Position numbers and translations under genes: made by a program. Shown here piece by piece: positions 44,204 through 54,543 of a stretch of DNA of 64,000 nucleotides (within the stretch, counting starts at the first letter, position 1; each line of letters starts with the position of its first letter). The stretch spans positions 4,284,501 through 4,348,500 of the forward strand of contig NC_016459.1 of the NCBI RefSeq assembly GCF_000226115.1. The letters are read 5' to 3'. This stretch comes from Thermothielavioides terrestris NRRL 8126. Its lineage: Eukaryota > Ascomycota > Sordariomycetes > Sordariales > Chaetomiaceae. The notes below the pieces were generated by a model. It searched no databases and had not been told where the DNA came from. It was given only the letters and a program-made list of their open reading frames with translations.

Positions 44204-46737
44204 ATGGAACACCTTCCAACGCCGCCAGGCTCACGGCCTATCGACATCCCTTACCTAGGGGGTCCAGAGTTTGAAGCGAACATGTCCGGGTCGGACGACG
44301 TTCTGTACAATTTCAAGAGCTACTGGGATCGCACTGGCTGGGCTCGCCATCCGCTGACGGGCCACCTCTCCTTCCACGACCGACGGCCGGAGGAGATCGC
44401 CCAGTCACTTCAGACGTCGCTCTACTTTGGAACTCTCATCTCCATCTTTGGGAGGGTCGGAATACCGGTTCGTACCCGAGACTTTCTCTCCGCATCGTCG
44501 CCAAACGGCGAGGTCTTTGTTCGAACCACCAAGCTGCCCCACCTCGTCGCGGACTGGCTCCGGCGCGAGGGCGTCTCCAGCGAGCCAGCAGCGGTTGGCG
44601 ACGTCAACGACCCCAGGTGGCAACGGGGTCAAAACATTATCGAGATGCTCAACTGGGCCTTTTACTACTTGAATATGTACAGTCGTGAGACCCAGACCAT
44701 GGCGAAGGTGCACAAGGAGAGAATGCAGTTGGTTGAACTGTCCATCAAGGCGATGGCCGAGAGCCTCTGCTCCGTGGCCTCTGCGATATACGGCTGCGAA
44801 ATTCGAGTAATGCCGTCCTGGGGGTCAAGTCCTGTGCTGGCCGCTCGCCTGCGCGACAACGGATGGTGCGACAGCGACTCGCCGTTCTTCCCCGAGTCCA
44901 TGACCCGCGCTTCCGTCAGCGCCGACTACTACTTTGGCGGGTTGCGATGTCCCCGAGCCCGCGGAGACCATTCCGGGTGTAGCACCGCCATCTGCAACGA
45001 GTACTGCCGTAAGATCACCCCCGGCGACTATGAGCAGGTCCATACGGCGGGCTGCCGTGGGTGCAAGTCTGAGCTGGTCCCCGAGCAAGCCATCCACCTG
45101 GTCGAGAAGGGGCAGGTCCCGGTCCTGCAGTGGGACGGCGACACCATACACGTCTCCGCTGGAGATGACACGAATGCATACGTGACGGTATCCCATGTGT
45201 AAGCCATAACCACAAACGGCCGCCCACGCCGCTTTGCAAATACCTTCCGTGCGCTCCATGGACTTTGCATGGCTAACGAACGAATTCGTCGCGCAGGTGG
45301 TCCGACGGACTCGGCAACAATGACAAGGAAAATTCGCTTTGGGCCTGCCAACTGTCCCGTATCCAGTCGCTGGTGAACGAGCTGGGCCGTGGCATGGAGA
45401 TGCCTGGGGCTGGGCAGGTCAGGGGCGAGGACGGCAACCGGCTGGTGCCGTTCTGGATCGACACCCTCTGCGTCCCGGTGGGAGACGAGAACCGCCACCC
45501 TGGAGGCAACCGTACGCGCGATCTGCGTAAGGAGGCCATCGGCCAGATGGCAGACATCTACCGCCGCGCTCGGCAGGTGCTCGTGCTCGACTCATTTATC
45601 CTTTCGCTTCCGCGCTCTGCCGACGTCATCGACAAGTACCTGCGGATCCACCTCTCGAACTGGCACCACCGGCTGTGGACTATGCAGGAGGGTCAGCTGG
45701 CTCGGCGCCTCGTCTTCCAGTTCCGTGACGGCGCCGAGTCCTTTGAGGACATGAGGCGAGAGGAGATGCGTGCCTTCGACCGCTATGCACCACAAAACCT
45801 ATGCTCACCCCTCCGGCTCCTCTGCGCCGTCGAGCTCGAGGCCTTTTACGCGGGCGCGGAGTTGGGGGCCGACGCTGGCCGCGACGTGTCGGCGCGCATG
45901 CGATCGTGCGCCCGCTATCTCCGCAGTCGCGAAACCAGCCGGTCCGAGGACGAGTCCGTCTGTGTCGCCAACATCCTCGGGCTGCCCGCCGCGGAGGTCC
46001 TCCAGCGGGATGGGGCCGACGCGCGCATGGCCCGCTTCTACGATCTCGTCGGCCGGTTCGACCCCCGCATCATCTTCCACAACCACCCCCGCCTGGGCCT
46101 GGACGGGTACCGTTGGGCTCCGCGGTCCTTTCTACGCCAGCTGCCCGATCTCATCAACGTCCGTGACACGGGATTTCAAACGACCCCTCAGCTCTGCGCG
46201 CTTCTTCCCAACGGCGGCGGCCTGCCTGTCCGGTTCGGAGGGTTTGAGTTCAGCAGCGACGCCCTGCCTCGACCCGGCTCGCCCAAGCTGTTCAAACCTA
46301 TGACAGATGGCCGTGGGTGGGCGCCGCGATGGCCGGGGGATACGAAGGTGGCATGGTTTGCGTCCACGTACGAAATGGTTGTTCAAGACGTGCTAGAGGA
46401 GACGCCGCCCCTTGGTCCTCGCCAGCGATGGGCAGTCATTTTGCCAGGAGTTTTGCAGCGAGACTACCTCCCCCCGCCACCGTTCCGGGCCATCATGGGC
46501 ATCATCGACGCCGATATCCCGGCATGTCCAGCCACAGCCAAGGAGATACGACGGACCGTCTGGACCAGGCCAGAAGGCAACGTCCAATATCCGGCTTATA
46601 CCGTGCCCGGCAGGATTCCAGTGCGTTACGTTTGCCGCGTCGAAATCACTCTGGAGGGGCCGGAAACGGTCCCGCAGGATGCCCCTTTCATTTGGGTCTG
46701 GGCTTATGGCCGCCAGCAAGAATGGTGCATACGCTGA
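44204..46737 (+). CDS. HET-domain (heterokaryon incompatibility-type) protein
   Basis: Two exons, join(44204..45198,45297..46737), 811 residues. The 98-bp intron has GTAAGC, a CTAAC branch point and GCGCAG, and the junction completes the first HET signature YVTVSHVWSDGLGN. Further HET blocks follow: PFWIDTLCVPV, EAIGQMADIYRRARQVLVLD and HRLWTMQEGQLARRLVFQF. Upstream is a roughly 320-residue N-terminal region with a His/Cys-rich part (CPRARGDHSGC...CNEYC...HTAGCRGC) that may bind metal. A long C-terminal region ends in AYGRQQEWCIR. HET proteins act in non-self recognition after hyphal fusion and are often polymorphic, but many family members have no known role. No NACHT, WD40 or prion-forming partner domain is seen next to it. 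Confidence 0.85.
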
Positions 46738-47385
46738 GGCCATAGCGGCCATGCCTCACCTTGATGCCTCTTCGTGTGTATGCGCGTGTGTCTCTGGCTC
46801 CCCGACCGCGCGAAGAGCTGAACACTATGTCTCCTCTGCACTACCTATTTCCTCGTTTCCGCTTTCTACATGCACGAAAGCCTCAATGTAAGGTGCCTTA
46901 CCTACCTCTATTCAGATAGGGAGTCAGAGTTCAATCCCCACACAAACCCCATGTCATTTGCCTGGAAGGCAACACAAACTTGCTTGTATGCTTAGTAGCG
47001 GTATGCCATGTCGCTGTGCTGTCATGGCCAGCGCAAGCCACGGGTCTGCGTGACCAAGAATACCACACTTACCACGCTCTTGGTAGTGCGGCCTCTGTGG
47101 GCTGCGTACGGGCTTCCCCGGCACTATTCGACGGAGCGGTCTGCCTGCAGGTCTTCTTGTCGCCTTCCACCTTCTCCTGAGTTCGGGAAAGCTGATCCCT
47201 TCCCGACGTTGAAGACGTCCATGAACAAGTACACAGAGCACCGCGCTGATGGGCAGCCCCCATGCTACTAAATCAGCACTTGCTCCAATTTGAGGGCTGG
47301 CCTTGTGCTCCCATACTTGGTCTCTCGCACCGAGCACAGCCATTCACCGCATTGCAGGACTTGCTCTCTCCCCCCACCCCCCCCC

Positions 47386-47427
<42 letters not shown>

Positions 47428-48151
47428 ATACAGCACATTATGGGGGCCCGGGCACCCCTCTCTTTCTTTCCCATCTTCTTGCCCTTTTCCAAGGCCGCCT
47501 ATGCACTTGTATTCCGCCCAGTCATGTCATTTCTCATGCCCTGTCATTTCCATCTCGGCCGAGTGCATCGAGTCAACACGGGCCGGGAGAGCAAGGCTGG
47601 ACTCAAGTGAATACTCAAAGGTGAGAAAGGAACTTCTGGAAGCGCTTACGGCGGATCAGCCGAAACTAAGTCCACAGCATCCCGCATGAGCTGAAAGCCG
47701 GGATGGGTTGCACGGTTGACTAGGTACTGGACCTGAGTGGCCTCCCCCCGCTCAAGGCTTTCGTACAGCCTTCAGATTGGGTGGAGAGCACCCGGAGGTC
47801 GGTCGGGTTACGCTTCCTCGTACCGCGACCAGTTAAAATCCATCGACAATCAGATATAGGCATCGTGCCTACACACCTGGCAGGCAGGTACAGGTTTGTA
47901 TCGGCCCTATTCAGGAGAGAACGAAGGGACACAACACCCTTGCAAGTGCTTGCGGATGGCTGCCTCACTTGGTGCAGCAGGCTTTTCCCATTTCGTGCTC
48001 CCAGGTCCTGCCCTTCCTCCCGCTGAAGACGAACCCCTTAAAGACCCTTTCTTGGTCCTTCCTGCCTAAGCCCAAGGTTAGGCACTCAGTTCCTATCCAC
48101 TACGGTATCCAGATTCGTCCCAACTGAGCCTACCCGACCGCCCCTGACAGA
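46738..48151. other. intergenic with C/T homopolymer tract
   Basis: About 1.4 kb with no recognisable gene. Frames here are low-complexity around the 47,377-47,426 homopolymer. The right end is the promoter of the trefoil-like gene. Confidence 0.4.
47377..47426. repeat. C17-T33 homopolymer tract
   Basis: Seventeen C followed directly by thirty-three T on the plus strand (A33-G17 on the minus strand). It has the same A-then-G composition as the tract at 42,175-42,217 but the opposite orientation. Confidence 0.9.
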
Positions 48152-48863
48152 ATGGATCAAATTCTTCACCTAGTCAATGGACACAACGGCCTCCTGCTCG
48201 CCCTCAATAGCGCGCACGACGGAGTACTCGGCAAAGCATTGGACCGGTCAGACGCAGACGAGGCGCAGGCCTTTCGGGTGACCTCGAGTGATGCCTCCGG
48301 CGAAATCCTCAAGGTGTACGGAAAGCTGAGGTGGCTGGCCTTCAATCCTGGCAGCACCGTGCACGCGGTCCATTCACGTGGCGCTGCTTCGAAGTGGCAC
48401 GTCAGCATGGTTGAGCCGGCGTAAGTCTTTCTCATTTGATCCGTTTGGTGTCCAAGCCATATATGGCTGGGTGCCTAGGTACCTGGACACCTAAGGGATA
48501 CACTTACAGGTGCTGACTCCCACCTGGATGTGTACCTATAGGCACTATTTCTACCTGAAGACTGGAGACGGCAGGTGCCTGGCCATGCATGGACACACCG
48601 TCAAAGTGGAACCGTTCACCGGGAGTGAGAGACAACAGTGGTGGGGCATCTCACACCGTAACAGTGCCGAGCTGATTGGGAAGGTGGACGAAATTGAGGG
48701 TTTGGGAGACGGCGGGAGTGAAAGTTACCCCGGCGGCTCGAACCCCCCCGCTCCCCCGGTGGATTCTGGAAACATTTGCGGCAACCCCATGTGTGGAAGA
48801 ACCTTCATTTGCGCTGCGGACTACAACCGGAGAGTCCAGCCGCTGGGTTACCCGGGTGTCTAG
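48152..48863 (+). CDS. small protein with ricin-B/trefoil-like repeats
   Basis: Proposed two exons, join(48152..48420,48542..48863), 196 residues. The 121-bp intron has GTAAGT, a CTGAC branch point and TATAG, and the phase-2 junction is continuous. The N-terminal 150 residues contain pseudo-repeats of the type YFYLKTGDGRCLAMHGHTVK...GSERQQWWGI, similar to the Q-x-W repeats of beta-trefoil lectin-like folds. The C-terminal part is Gly/Pro-rich and then cysteine-containing (CGNPMCGRTFICAA). There is no signal peptide. Family membership is a fold-level guess. Coding-like snippets in other frames continue downstream to about 49,230, so the 3' end may be decayed or may have further introns. Confidence 0.6.
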
Positions 48864-49799
48864 TCGAGCCAGCTATCATCTTCGTTCGGGAGAACTCTTC
48901 GTTACTGTGTAGCTTGATCATTGGCGGAGACAAGTGCAAAGCAATGGATATTGCAAAAGACCACACGGTGAGGTGGCAGAGGACCGTTGTTTTCCCAGAG
49001 AGCCCCTTCACCCCGGCCTTTTTCTCTCCTTCACTCTGCTTGGGTAGCTCATCTTCCACCGCCCGCCACAGTTAATACACTCCACTTGCTCTGTATGTCT
49101 GTCTCCCCACACAACTAGAAACCACTAGCCACGGTAGCAACACGTACGCGTGGAAGCGTACGAGTGGCAAGACGATGGCTGACAGATTCATGAAGGCTGC
49201 CTGTTCGAGAACCATGGGAGAGCTTCCGGGAACTGATGGGTTTCACGGCGCCTCACCACTCCGATATCGCCGCAAAGAACTGGTCCATCCAAAAACTCGG
49301 ACTCACGCAATATCCGCTTTTCTGCGCAGTGACAGCGGAACACGCTTACCTCCCTTACCTGGACCCTCCCCAGCTGCTCCCTCTGCCGCCGCTTCTCCAC
49401 CCTCCTTACCACGTAACCGCCGTATCCTAGCGGCGAGCGCCCTAAAGACGACGTCGATATCTCTACTCTCGCCAACGTCCTTACCTACCTACGCCAGCTT
49501 GTCGGCCACACGGGCCAAGATAGTGAAAGGGGAGAGACGTCACTCTGCCGAACTGTACTCGGAAGTATCAGGAGGATGGCCAGGCTGTCTCCAATGATGT
49601 ACTATCTGAGGGCTAGCAAACCAACTGAGAGCAGCCGAAGCAGAATCGCACACTGACTATCTTCACACCGTCTATTATTTAGGGTACATAGTCCCAGGGT
49701 CACCGACACCGTTGGCAAATACAGACCGACAAGATAGATACTACCTTACAAAGCAAAACGCAGACGGAAACATCTCGGGTTCACCACCGTGCGCCACGG
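48864..49799. other. intergenic with possible decayed coding snippets
   Basis: About 940 bp. Separate frames contain protein-like stretches (IIGGDKCKAMDIAKDHTVRW at about 48,919-48,978; TYAWKRTSGKTMADRF at about 49,142-49,192) but no single splice model joins them convincingly to the gene upstream. It may be the degraded 3' part of that gene or of a neighbour. Confidence 0.3.
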
Positions 49800-50897
49800 C
49801 TAAATATTCGATGAGATACCCGGCTGGATCTTTTCAAGAGTAGCTAGGAGCTCGTCGAAGAACCTCCCCTGGAGCGGCTGCGCGCACTGCCTGAAAGCAT
49901 GGCGCGAGGGGCTGGGTCAAGCGTTGCTAGTTAGCAGCCGACCCGAAGTGATGAGAGGGAAAGGGGGAAAGGATAGGGGGATGAAATATACTCACGTCTG
50001 GACGTGGCAGTTGGTCAGATACTGCCCGTTGCTCTCCTCGCCCGCGTCGCACAGCGCGTGGTACAGCGTGCGACTGCCCTCCTCGGTCGTGCGCGCGAGC
50101 AGCTTCTCGGCGGCCCGGCTGCCCAGGCCGCTGGTCTCCCGCGCGAGGTTGCTCACGCAGTAGCTCGGGTTCGGCGTGTTGATGATGATCAGACGCCCCT
50201 TGTCCTTGTCCTTGTCCTTGCACCGCTCCGCCAGCTCGCGCACCGCGTACAGCACGAGCAACTTGCTGAGCGGGTAGCGGCCGGCCATGTCGGCCTTGGC
50301 CGGGTCGTCGAGGCGCGGAATGATGGGGCCCTCGGGCGCCAGCTCGGCCAGCGGCGCCATGTAGTGCAGCGCGCTGTTGGGGATGACGAAGCGGGCCGGG
50401 CGGCCGGTCTGTCGGGCCGACTCGCGCAGCTTGGGCAGCAGCAGCAGGCAGAGCAGGAAGGTGCTGATGACGTTGACATTGGGCGTCTTCTCGTGGCCCT
50501 CGCTGAGGCTGAACTTGCGCGTCATGATGCCGGCGTTGGCCAGCACGCCGTCGAGCCGCGGGAGCTGCGCGGCGCGGCGGGCGAACGCCTTGACAGACTC
50601 GTAGCTGTCCATGTCCAGCGGCCAGACCTCGATCGACGCGTCGTCCCGGCCGGTGGACTTGAGGAGGTCTTGCTTGGCGTCGTGGCCTTTGCTCAGGTTT
50701 CGCACCGCCATGATGAGCTTGCCCAGGCCGAGGCGCAACAGGTGGCGGCTTGTCTCCAGGCCGAGACCGGTGTTGGATCCCGTCACGATCATGACCTGGT
50801 TGGGCAGTTCTGGGTTTCCTCGTGGGACGGGCAGCTTGACGAAGAGGTTGGAGAATATGGTGGTGGCGGCACCGTGGGCGACGGAAAGGGCAGACAT
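49800..50897 (-). CDS. short-chain dehydrogenase/reductase
   Basis: Two exons, complement(join(49800..49911,49996..50897)), 337 residues. The main exon has the Rossmann cofactor motif TGSNTGLG, the LANAGI block, the catalytic Ser in VIPNSALHYM and YPLSK as the YxxxK catalytic pair. The second exon, joined through a GTGAGT...CCCAG intron (84 bp), supplies the conserved C-terminal helix of this subgroup (FFDELLATLEKIQPGISSNI). Without that splice the protein would end early at QT. The subgroup resembles fungal retinol-dehydrogenase/WWOX-like SDRs, which are NAD(P)-dependent oxidoreductases with unknown small substrates and are common in accessory metabolism. It lies about 300 bp from the large satellite-filled TIR element. 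Confidence 0.88.
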
Positions 50898-51206
50898 GTC
50901 GGGCGGGGATCTGGTCGGAGTCTCGCTCGTGGAGCGTGGGGTGGAGGAATAGGGGCTGGGGGATGGAAGAGGAACGGAAACATAATACGGCGAGAGTTAG
51001 TGTGGCAAGTGCGACCAGCGCCATTGATATATGCATCGAGACGCGCTTGGGCGAGGAATCTGAATGCTGATTCCTTGCATTGTGCCAGAACAGGCGGACG
51101 TATTATGTCCGGCGCTTGAGGCATCATCGGAGCCCATGCAGTGTCTCAAGATTGGCAAAAGAGTTGCTAGTCTTCGGCTAGTCAGATCAATGACCCCACA
51201 AGATTG
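50898..51206. other. SDR promoter region
   Basis: About 310 bp between the SDR start codon and the left end of the 3.2-kb TIR element. A pyrimidine/purine-rich stretch is present; nothing else was recognised. Confidence 0.4.
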
Positions 51207-51604
51207 TTGTGGTTCTCAAACACCAGGTTAAAGTGGGTCCAAATGGCTGCACCGTACACCCAATTTGACAGCAGTACGCAACGCATTGCCATCAGTGCCA
51301 TCAATATTGAAGCTGTAGATACTACGAAAAACGGCCCAAATGGCCATTTTCTAGTGTTTTCGAGTGCTTGTTGATGTTTTAATACTTCCTTTTTAGGCGA
51401 TTTCCTCTATTGTATACGTCGAAGGCGCTATACGTACTACGTAGGCGAGCAACGCCTATAACAACGCCTACAACGCCTACTATAATATAGGCATATAACC
51501 GTTTAAATCATTGTATTGGACACGAATTCGAAGCTCTTGATGTATTTGGCAATATCCTGATGATGGCGTATTGTTTAAATACTTCCTTTTTTTAGCGTTT
51601 CCTT

Positions 51605-52258
51605 CCTATATCGCAGGCATCGCTAGCACTATAGCATTGTAGCTGTATCGCTAGCATCGCTAGTATCGCTTGTATCGCTAGTATCGTAGGCATCGTTGGT
51701 ATCGTGGCATTGTAGCTACATCGCTGGTACTATGGCATTGTAGCTGCATCGCTGGTATCGTAGCATTATAGCTATATCACTAGCATCGCTAGCATCGTTG
51801 GCATCGTAGACATCGCTGGTATCGCTTGTATCACTAGCATCGTGGGCATCGTGGTATTGTAGCTATATCGCTAGTATCGTAGGTATCGCTTATATCGTTG
51901 GTATCGTGGGCATCGCTAGCACTATAGCATTGTAGCTATATCGCTAGTATCGCTAGTATCGCTAATATCGTAGGCATCGTGGCATTGTAGCTATATCGCT
52001 AGTATCGCGGTATTATAGCTATATCGCTAGCATCGTAGGCATCGCGGCATCGCTTATATCGCTAGTATCGCGGGTATCGCTAGTATCGTTCGTATCGCTA
52101 GTATTGTAGGCATTGTAGGCATCGCTAGCACTATAGCATTGTAGCTATATCGCTAGTACCATAGTATTATAGCTAAATCGCTAGCACTATGGCATTGTAG
52201 CTATATCGCTAGTATCGTAGGCATTGTAGGTATTGTGGGTATTGTAGGCATCGTAGGC
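51605..52258. repeat. ATCGCTAGT/ATCGTAGGC short-period satellite
   Basis: About 650 bp of short, irregular repeats built on 9-10-bp units (ATCGCTAGT, ATCGTAGGC, TATAGCATTGTAGCTAT). The variation between units is mainly C/T and G/A. Confidence 0.85.
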
Positions 52259-52261
52259 ACT

Positions 52262-54095
52262 ATAGTAGCAGTCGGTATGACGGTCTACGCCCTAGATATT
52301 GAACGGCGGTCGGTACGGCGGTTAGCGCCTTAGATATTGAGCAACGGTTTGGCAAAGCGGTCGGTATAGCGGTTAGCGCCCTAGATATTGAGCAACGGTT
52401 CGGCAAAGCGGTTGGTATAGTGGTTGGCGCCCTGGATATTGAGCAACGGTTTAGCAAAGCGGTCGGTATAGCGGTCGGCGCCCTAGATATTGAGCAACGG
52501 TTTGGCAAAGTGGTCGGTATGGCGGTCGGCGCCCTGGATATTGAACAATAGTTCGGCAAAGTGGTTGGTACGATAGTTAGCGCCCTGGATATTGAGCAAC
52601 GGTTCAGTAAAGCGGTCGGTATAGCGGTCTACATAGTGGTCGTCGCCCTGGATATTGAACGGCGGTTAGCATAGCGGTCGGTATAGCGGTCGTCGCCCTA
52701 GATATTGAACGGCGGTTGGTACGGTGGTCAGCGCCTTGGATATTGAGCAACGGTTCGGCAAAGCGGTTGGTACAGTGGTCAGCGCCTTAGATATTGAACA
52801 GCGGTCGGTATAGCGGTTAGCGCCCTAGATATTGAGCAACGGTTCGGCAAAGCGGTTGGTATAGCGGTTAGCGCCCTGGATATTGAGCAATGGTTCGGTA
52901 AAGCGGTCGGTACGGTGGTCTGTGTAGCGGTCGTCGCCCTAGATATTGAACAGTGGTCGGTATAGCGGTTGGCGTAGCGGTTATCGCCCTGGTTATTGAA
53001 CGGTGGTCGGCATAGCGGTTGGCGTAGCGGTCGTCGCCCTAGATATTGAACAACGGTTCGGCAAAGCGGTCGGTACGGCAGTTGGCGCCCTAGATATTGA
53101 ACGGCGGTCGGCATAGCGGTCGGCGCTCTGGATATTGAACGGCGGTCGGTATAGCGGTTGGCGCCCTGGATATTGAACGGCGGTCGGCACAGCGGTCGGC
53201 GCCCTGGATATTGAACAACGGTTTAGCAAAGCGGTCGGTACAGCGGTCGGCGCCCTAGATATTGAATAGCGGTTGACATAGCGGTTAGCGCCTTGGATAT
53301 TGAACGGCGGTTGGTATAGTGGTCGGTACGGCGGTCTACGTAGCGGTCGTCGCCCTAGATATTGAACAACGGTTCGGCAAAGCGGTCGGTACAGCGGTCG
53401 GCGCCTTGGATATTGAATAGCGGTCGATATAGCGGTCGGCGCCCTAGATATTGAATAGCGGTCGGTATAGCGGTCGGTATAGCGGTCTATATAGCGGTCG
53501 TCGCCCTGAATATTGAACAACGGTTCGGCAAAGCGGTCGGTACAGCGGTCGGCGCCCTGGATATTGAACGGCGGTCTATATAGCGGTCGTCGCCCTGGAT
53601 ATTGAACGGTGGTCGGTACAGTGGTTAGCGCCCTAGATATTGAACGGCGGTCGGTATAGCGGTCGGTACGGCGGTCTACGTAGCGGTCGTCGCCCTGGAT
53701 ATTGAACAACGGTTCGGCAAAGCGGTCGGTACAGCGGTCGGCACCCTAGATATTGAACGGTGGTCGGTATAGCGGTCGGTACGGTGGTCTACGTAGCGGT
53801 CGTCGCCCTGGATATTGAACAACGGTTCGGCAAAGCGGTCGGTACAACGGTCGGCGCCCTGGATATTGAACGGCGGTCGGCATGGCGGTCGTCGCCCTGG
53901 TTATTGAACGGCGGTCGGTATAGCGGTCGGCGTAGCGGTCTTCGCCCTGGTTATTGAACGGCGGTCGGTACGGCGGTCGGCGCCCTGGATATTGAACGGC
54001 GGTCGGTACGGCGGTCGGCGCCCTGGATATCGAACTACGGTCAGTATAGCGGTTCGGCATAGCGGTCGGCGCCTAGGATATTCAACAGCGGTTGT
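52262..54095. repeat. GGCGCCCTGGATATTGAAC long-period satellite
   Basis: About 1.8 kb of tandem units, mostly near 50 bp but ranging from about 37 to over 70 bp. Each contains CGCCCTAGATATTGA(A/G)C followed by ACGGTTCGGCAAAGCGGTCG and one or more short GGTCGGTATAGC subunits. Long minus-strand frames (for example 52,993-53,709) exist only because the unit lacks stops in one frame and are not called as genes. Confidence 0.9.
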
Positions 54096-54543
54096 AGATA
54101 TCGTAGTTATCCTGGCTATCGCAAGCATATCGTAGATATCGCAGGCACTGTAGTATATAGGCGTTGCTCGCCTACGTAAGGTGTTTTAGTGGGCCCAACG
54201 TACGCAATAGAGGAGATGCCTAAAAAGGAAGTATCAAAACATCAACAAGCACTTGAAAATACCAGGAAATGGCCATTTGGGCCGTTTTTTGCAGTATCTA
54301 CAGCTTCAAATTCGATGGCGATGGTTGCCCACTATTGCTACTGCTGTCAAATTGGGTGTGCGGTGCAGCCATTTGGACCCACTTTAACCTGGTGTTTGAG
54401 AACCACAATGACAGACACCACGCGGCGACGGGGATAGCTGAAGCTACGGGGATAATATCTCCGCTCCGTCTCCGCAGCTCCTCTGGCATTAACTGAGACA
54501 TTGTCGATTTGCGACTGTCACCTTCTCCTTTGAATTTCTCGCC

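Larger units (their letters stand above)
51207..54408. mobile_element. 3.2-kb TIR element filled with satellite arrays
   Basis: The two ends are inverted copies over about 250 bp. Left 51,207 onward (TTGTGGTTCTCAAACACCAG...GTGGGTCCAAATGGCTGC...AACGGCCCAAATGGCCATTT...TACGTAGGCGAGCAACGCCTA) is matched by right 54,150-54,408 in complement. The long arms have scattered mismatches, many of transition type. Between the arms are only two tandem arrays and no transposase or other gene. No clear target-site duplication could be fixed by eye. It lies between the SDR gene and the Zn2Cys6 regulator and brackets both promoters. I know of no named family with this layout; it may be non-autonomous or a decayed larger element whose core was replaced by satellite expansion. 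Confidence 0.75.

Noticed and set aside
50004..51119. 371-codon plus-strand frame opposite the SDR gene
   Set aside because: It is the antisense shadow of a GC-rich exon; the minus strand carries the SDR motifs.
51605..54095. CRISPR-like array
   Set aside because: Units are contiguous with no unique spacers of constant length, and the host is a fungus.
52260..54128. Long minus-strand frames encoding Arg/Pro/Ile-rich repeats
   Set aside because: They arise from the satellite unit lacking stops in one frame. There is no start context, domain or splice structure, and other frames of the same array are equally open.
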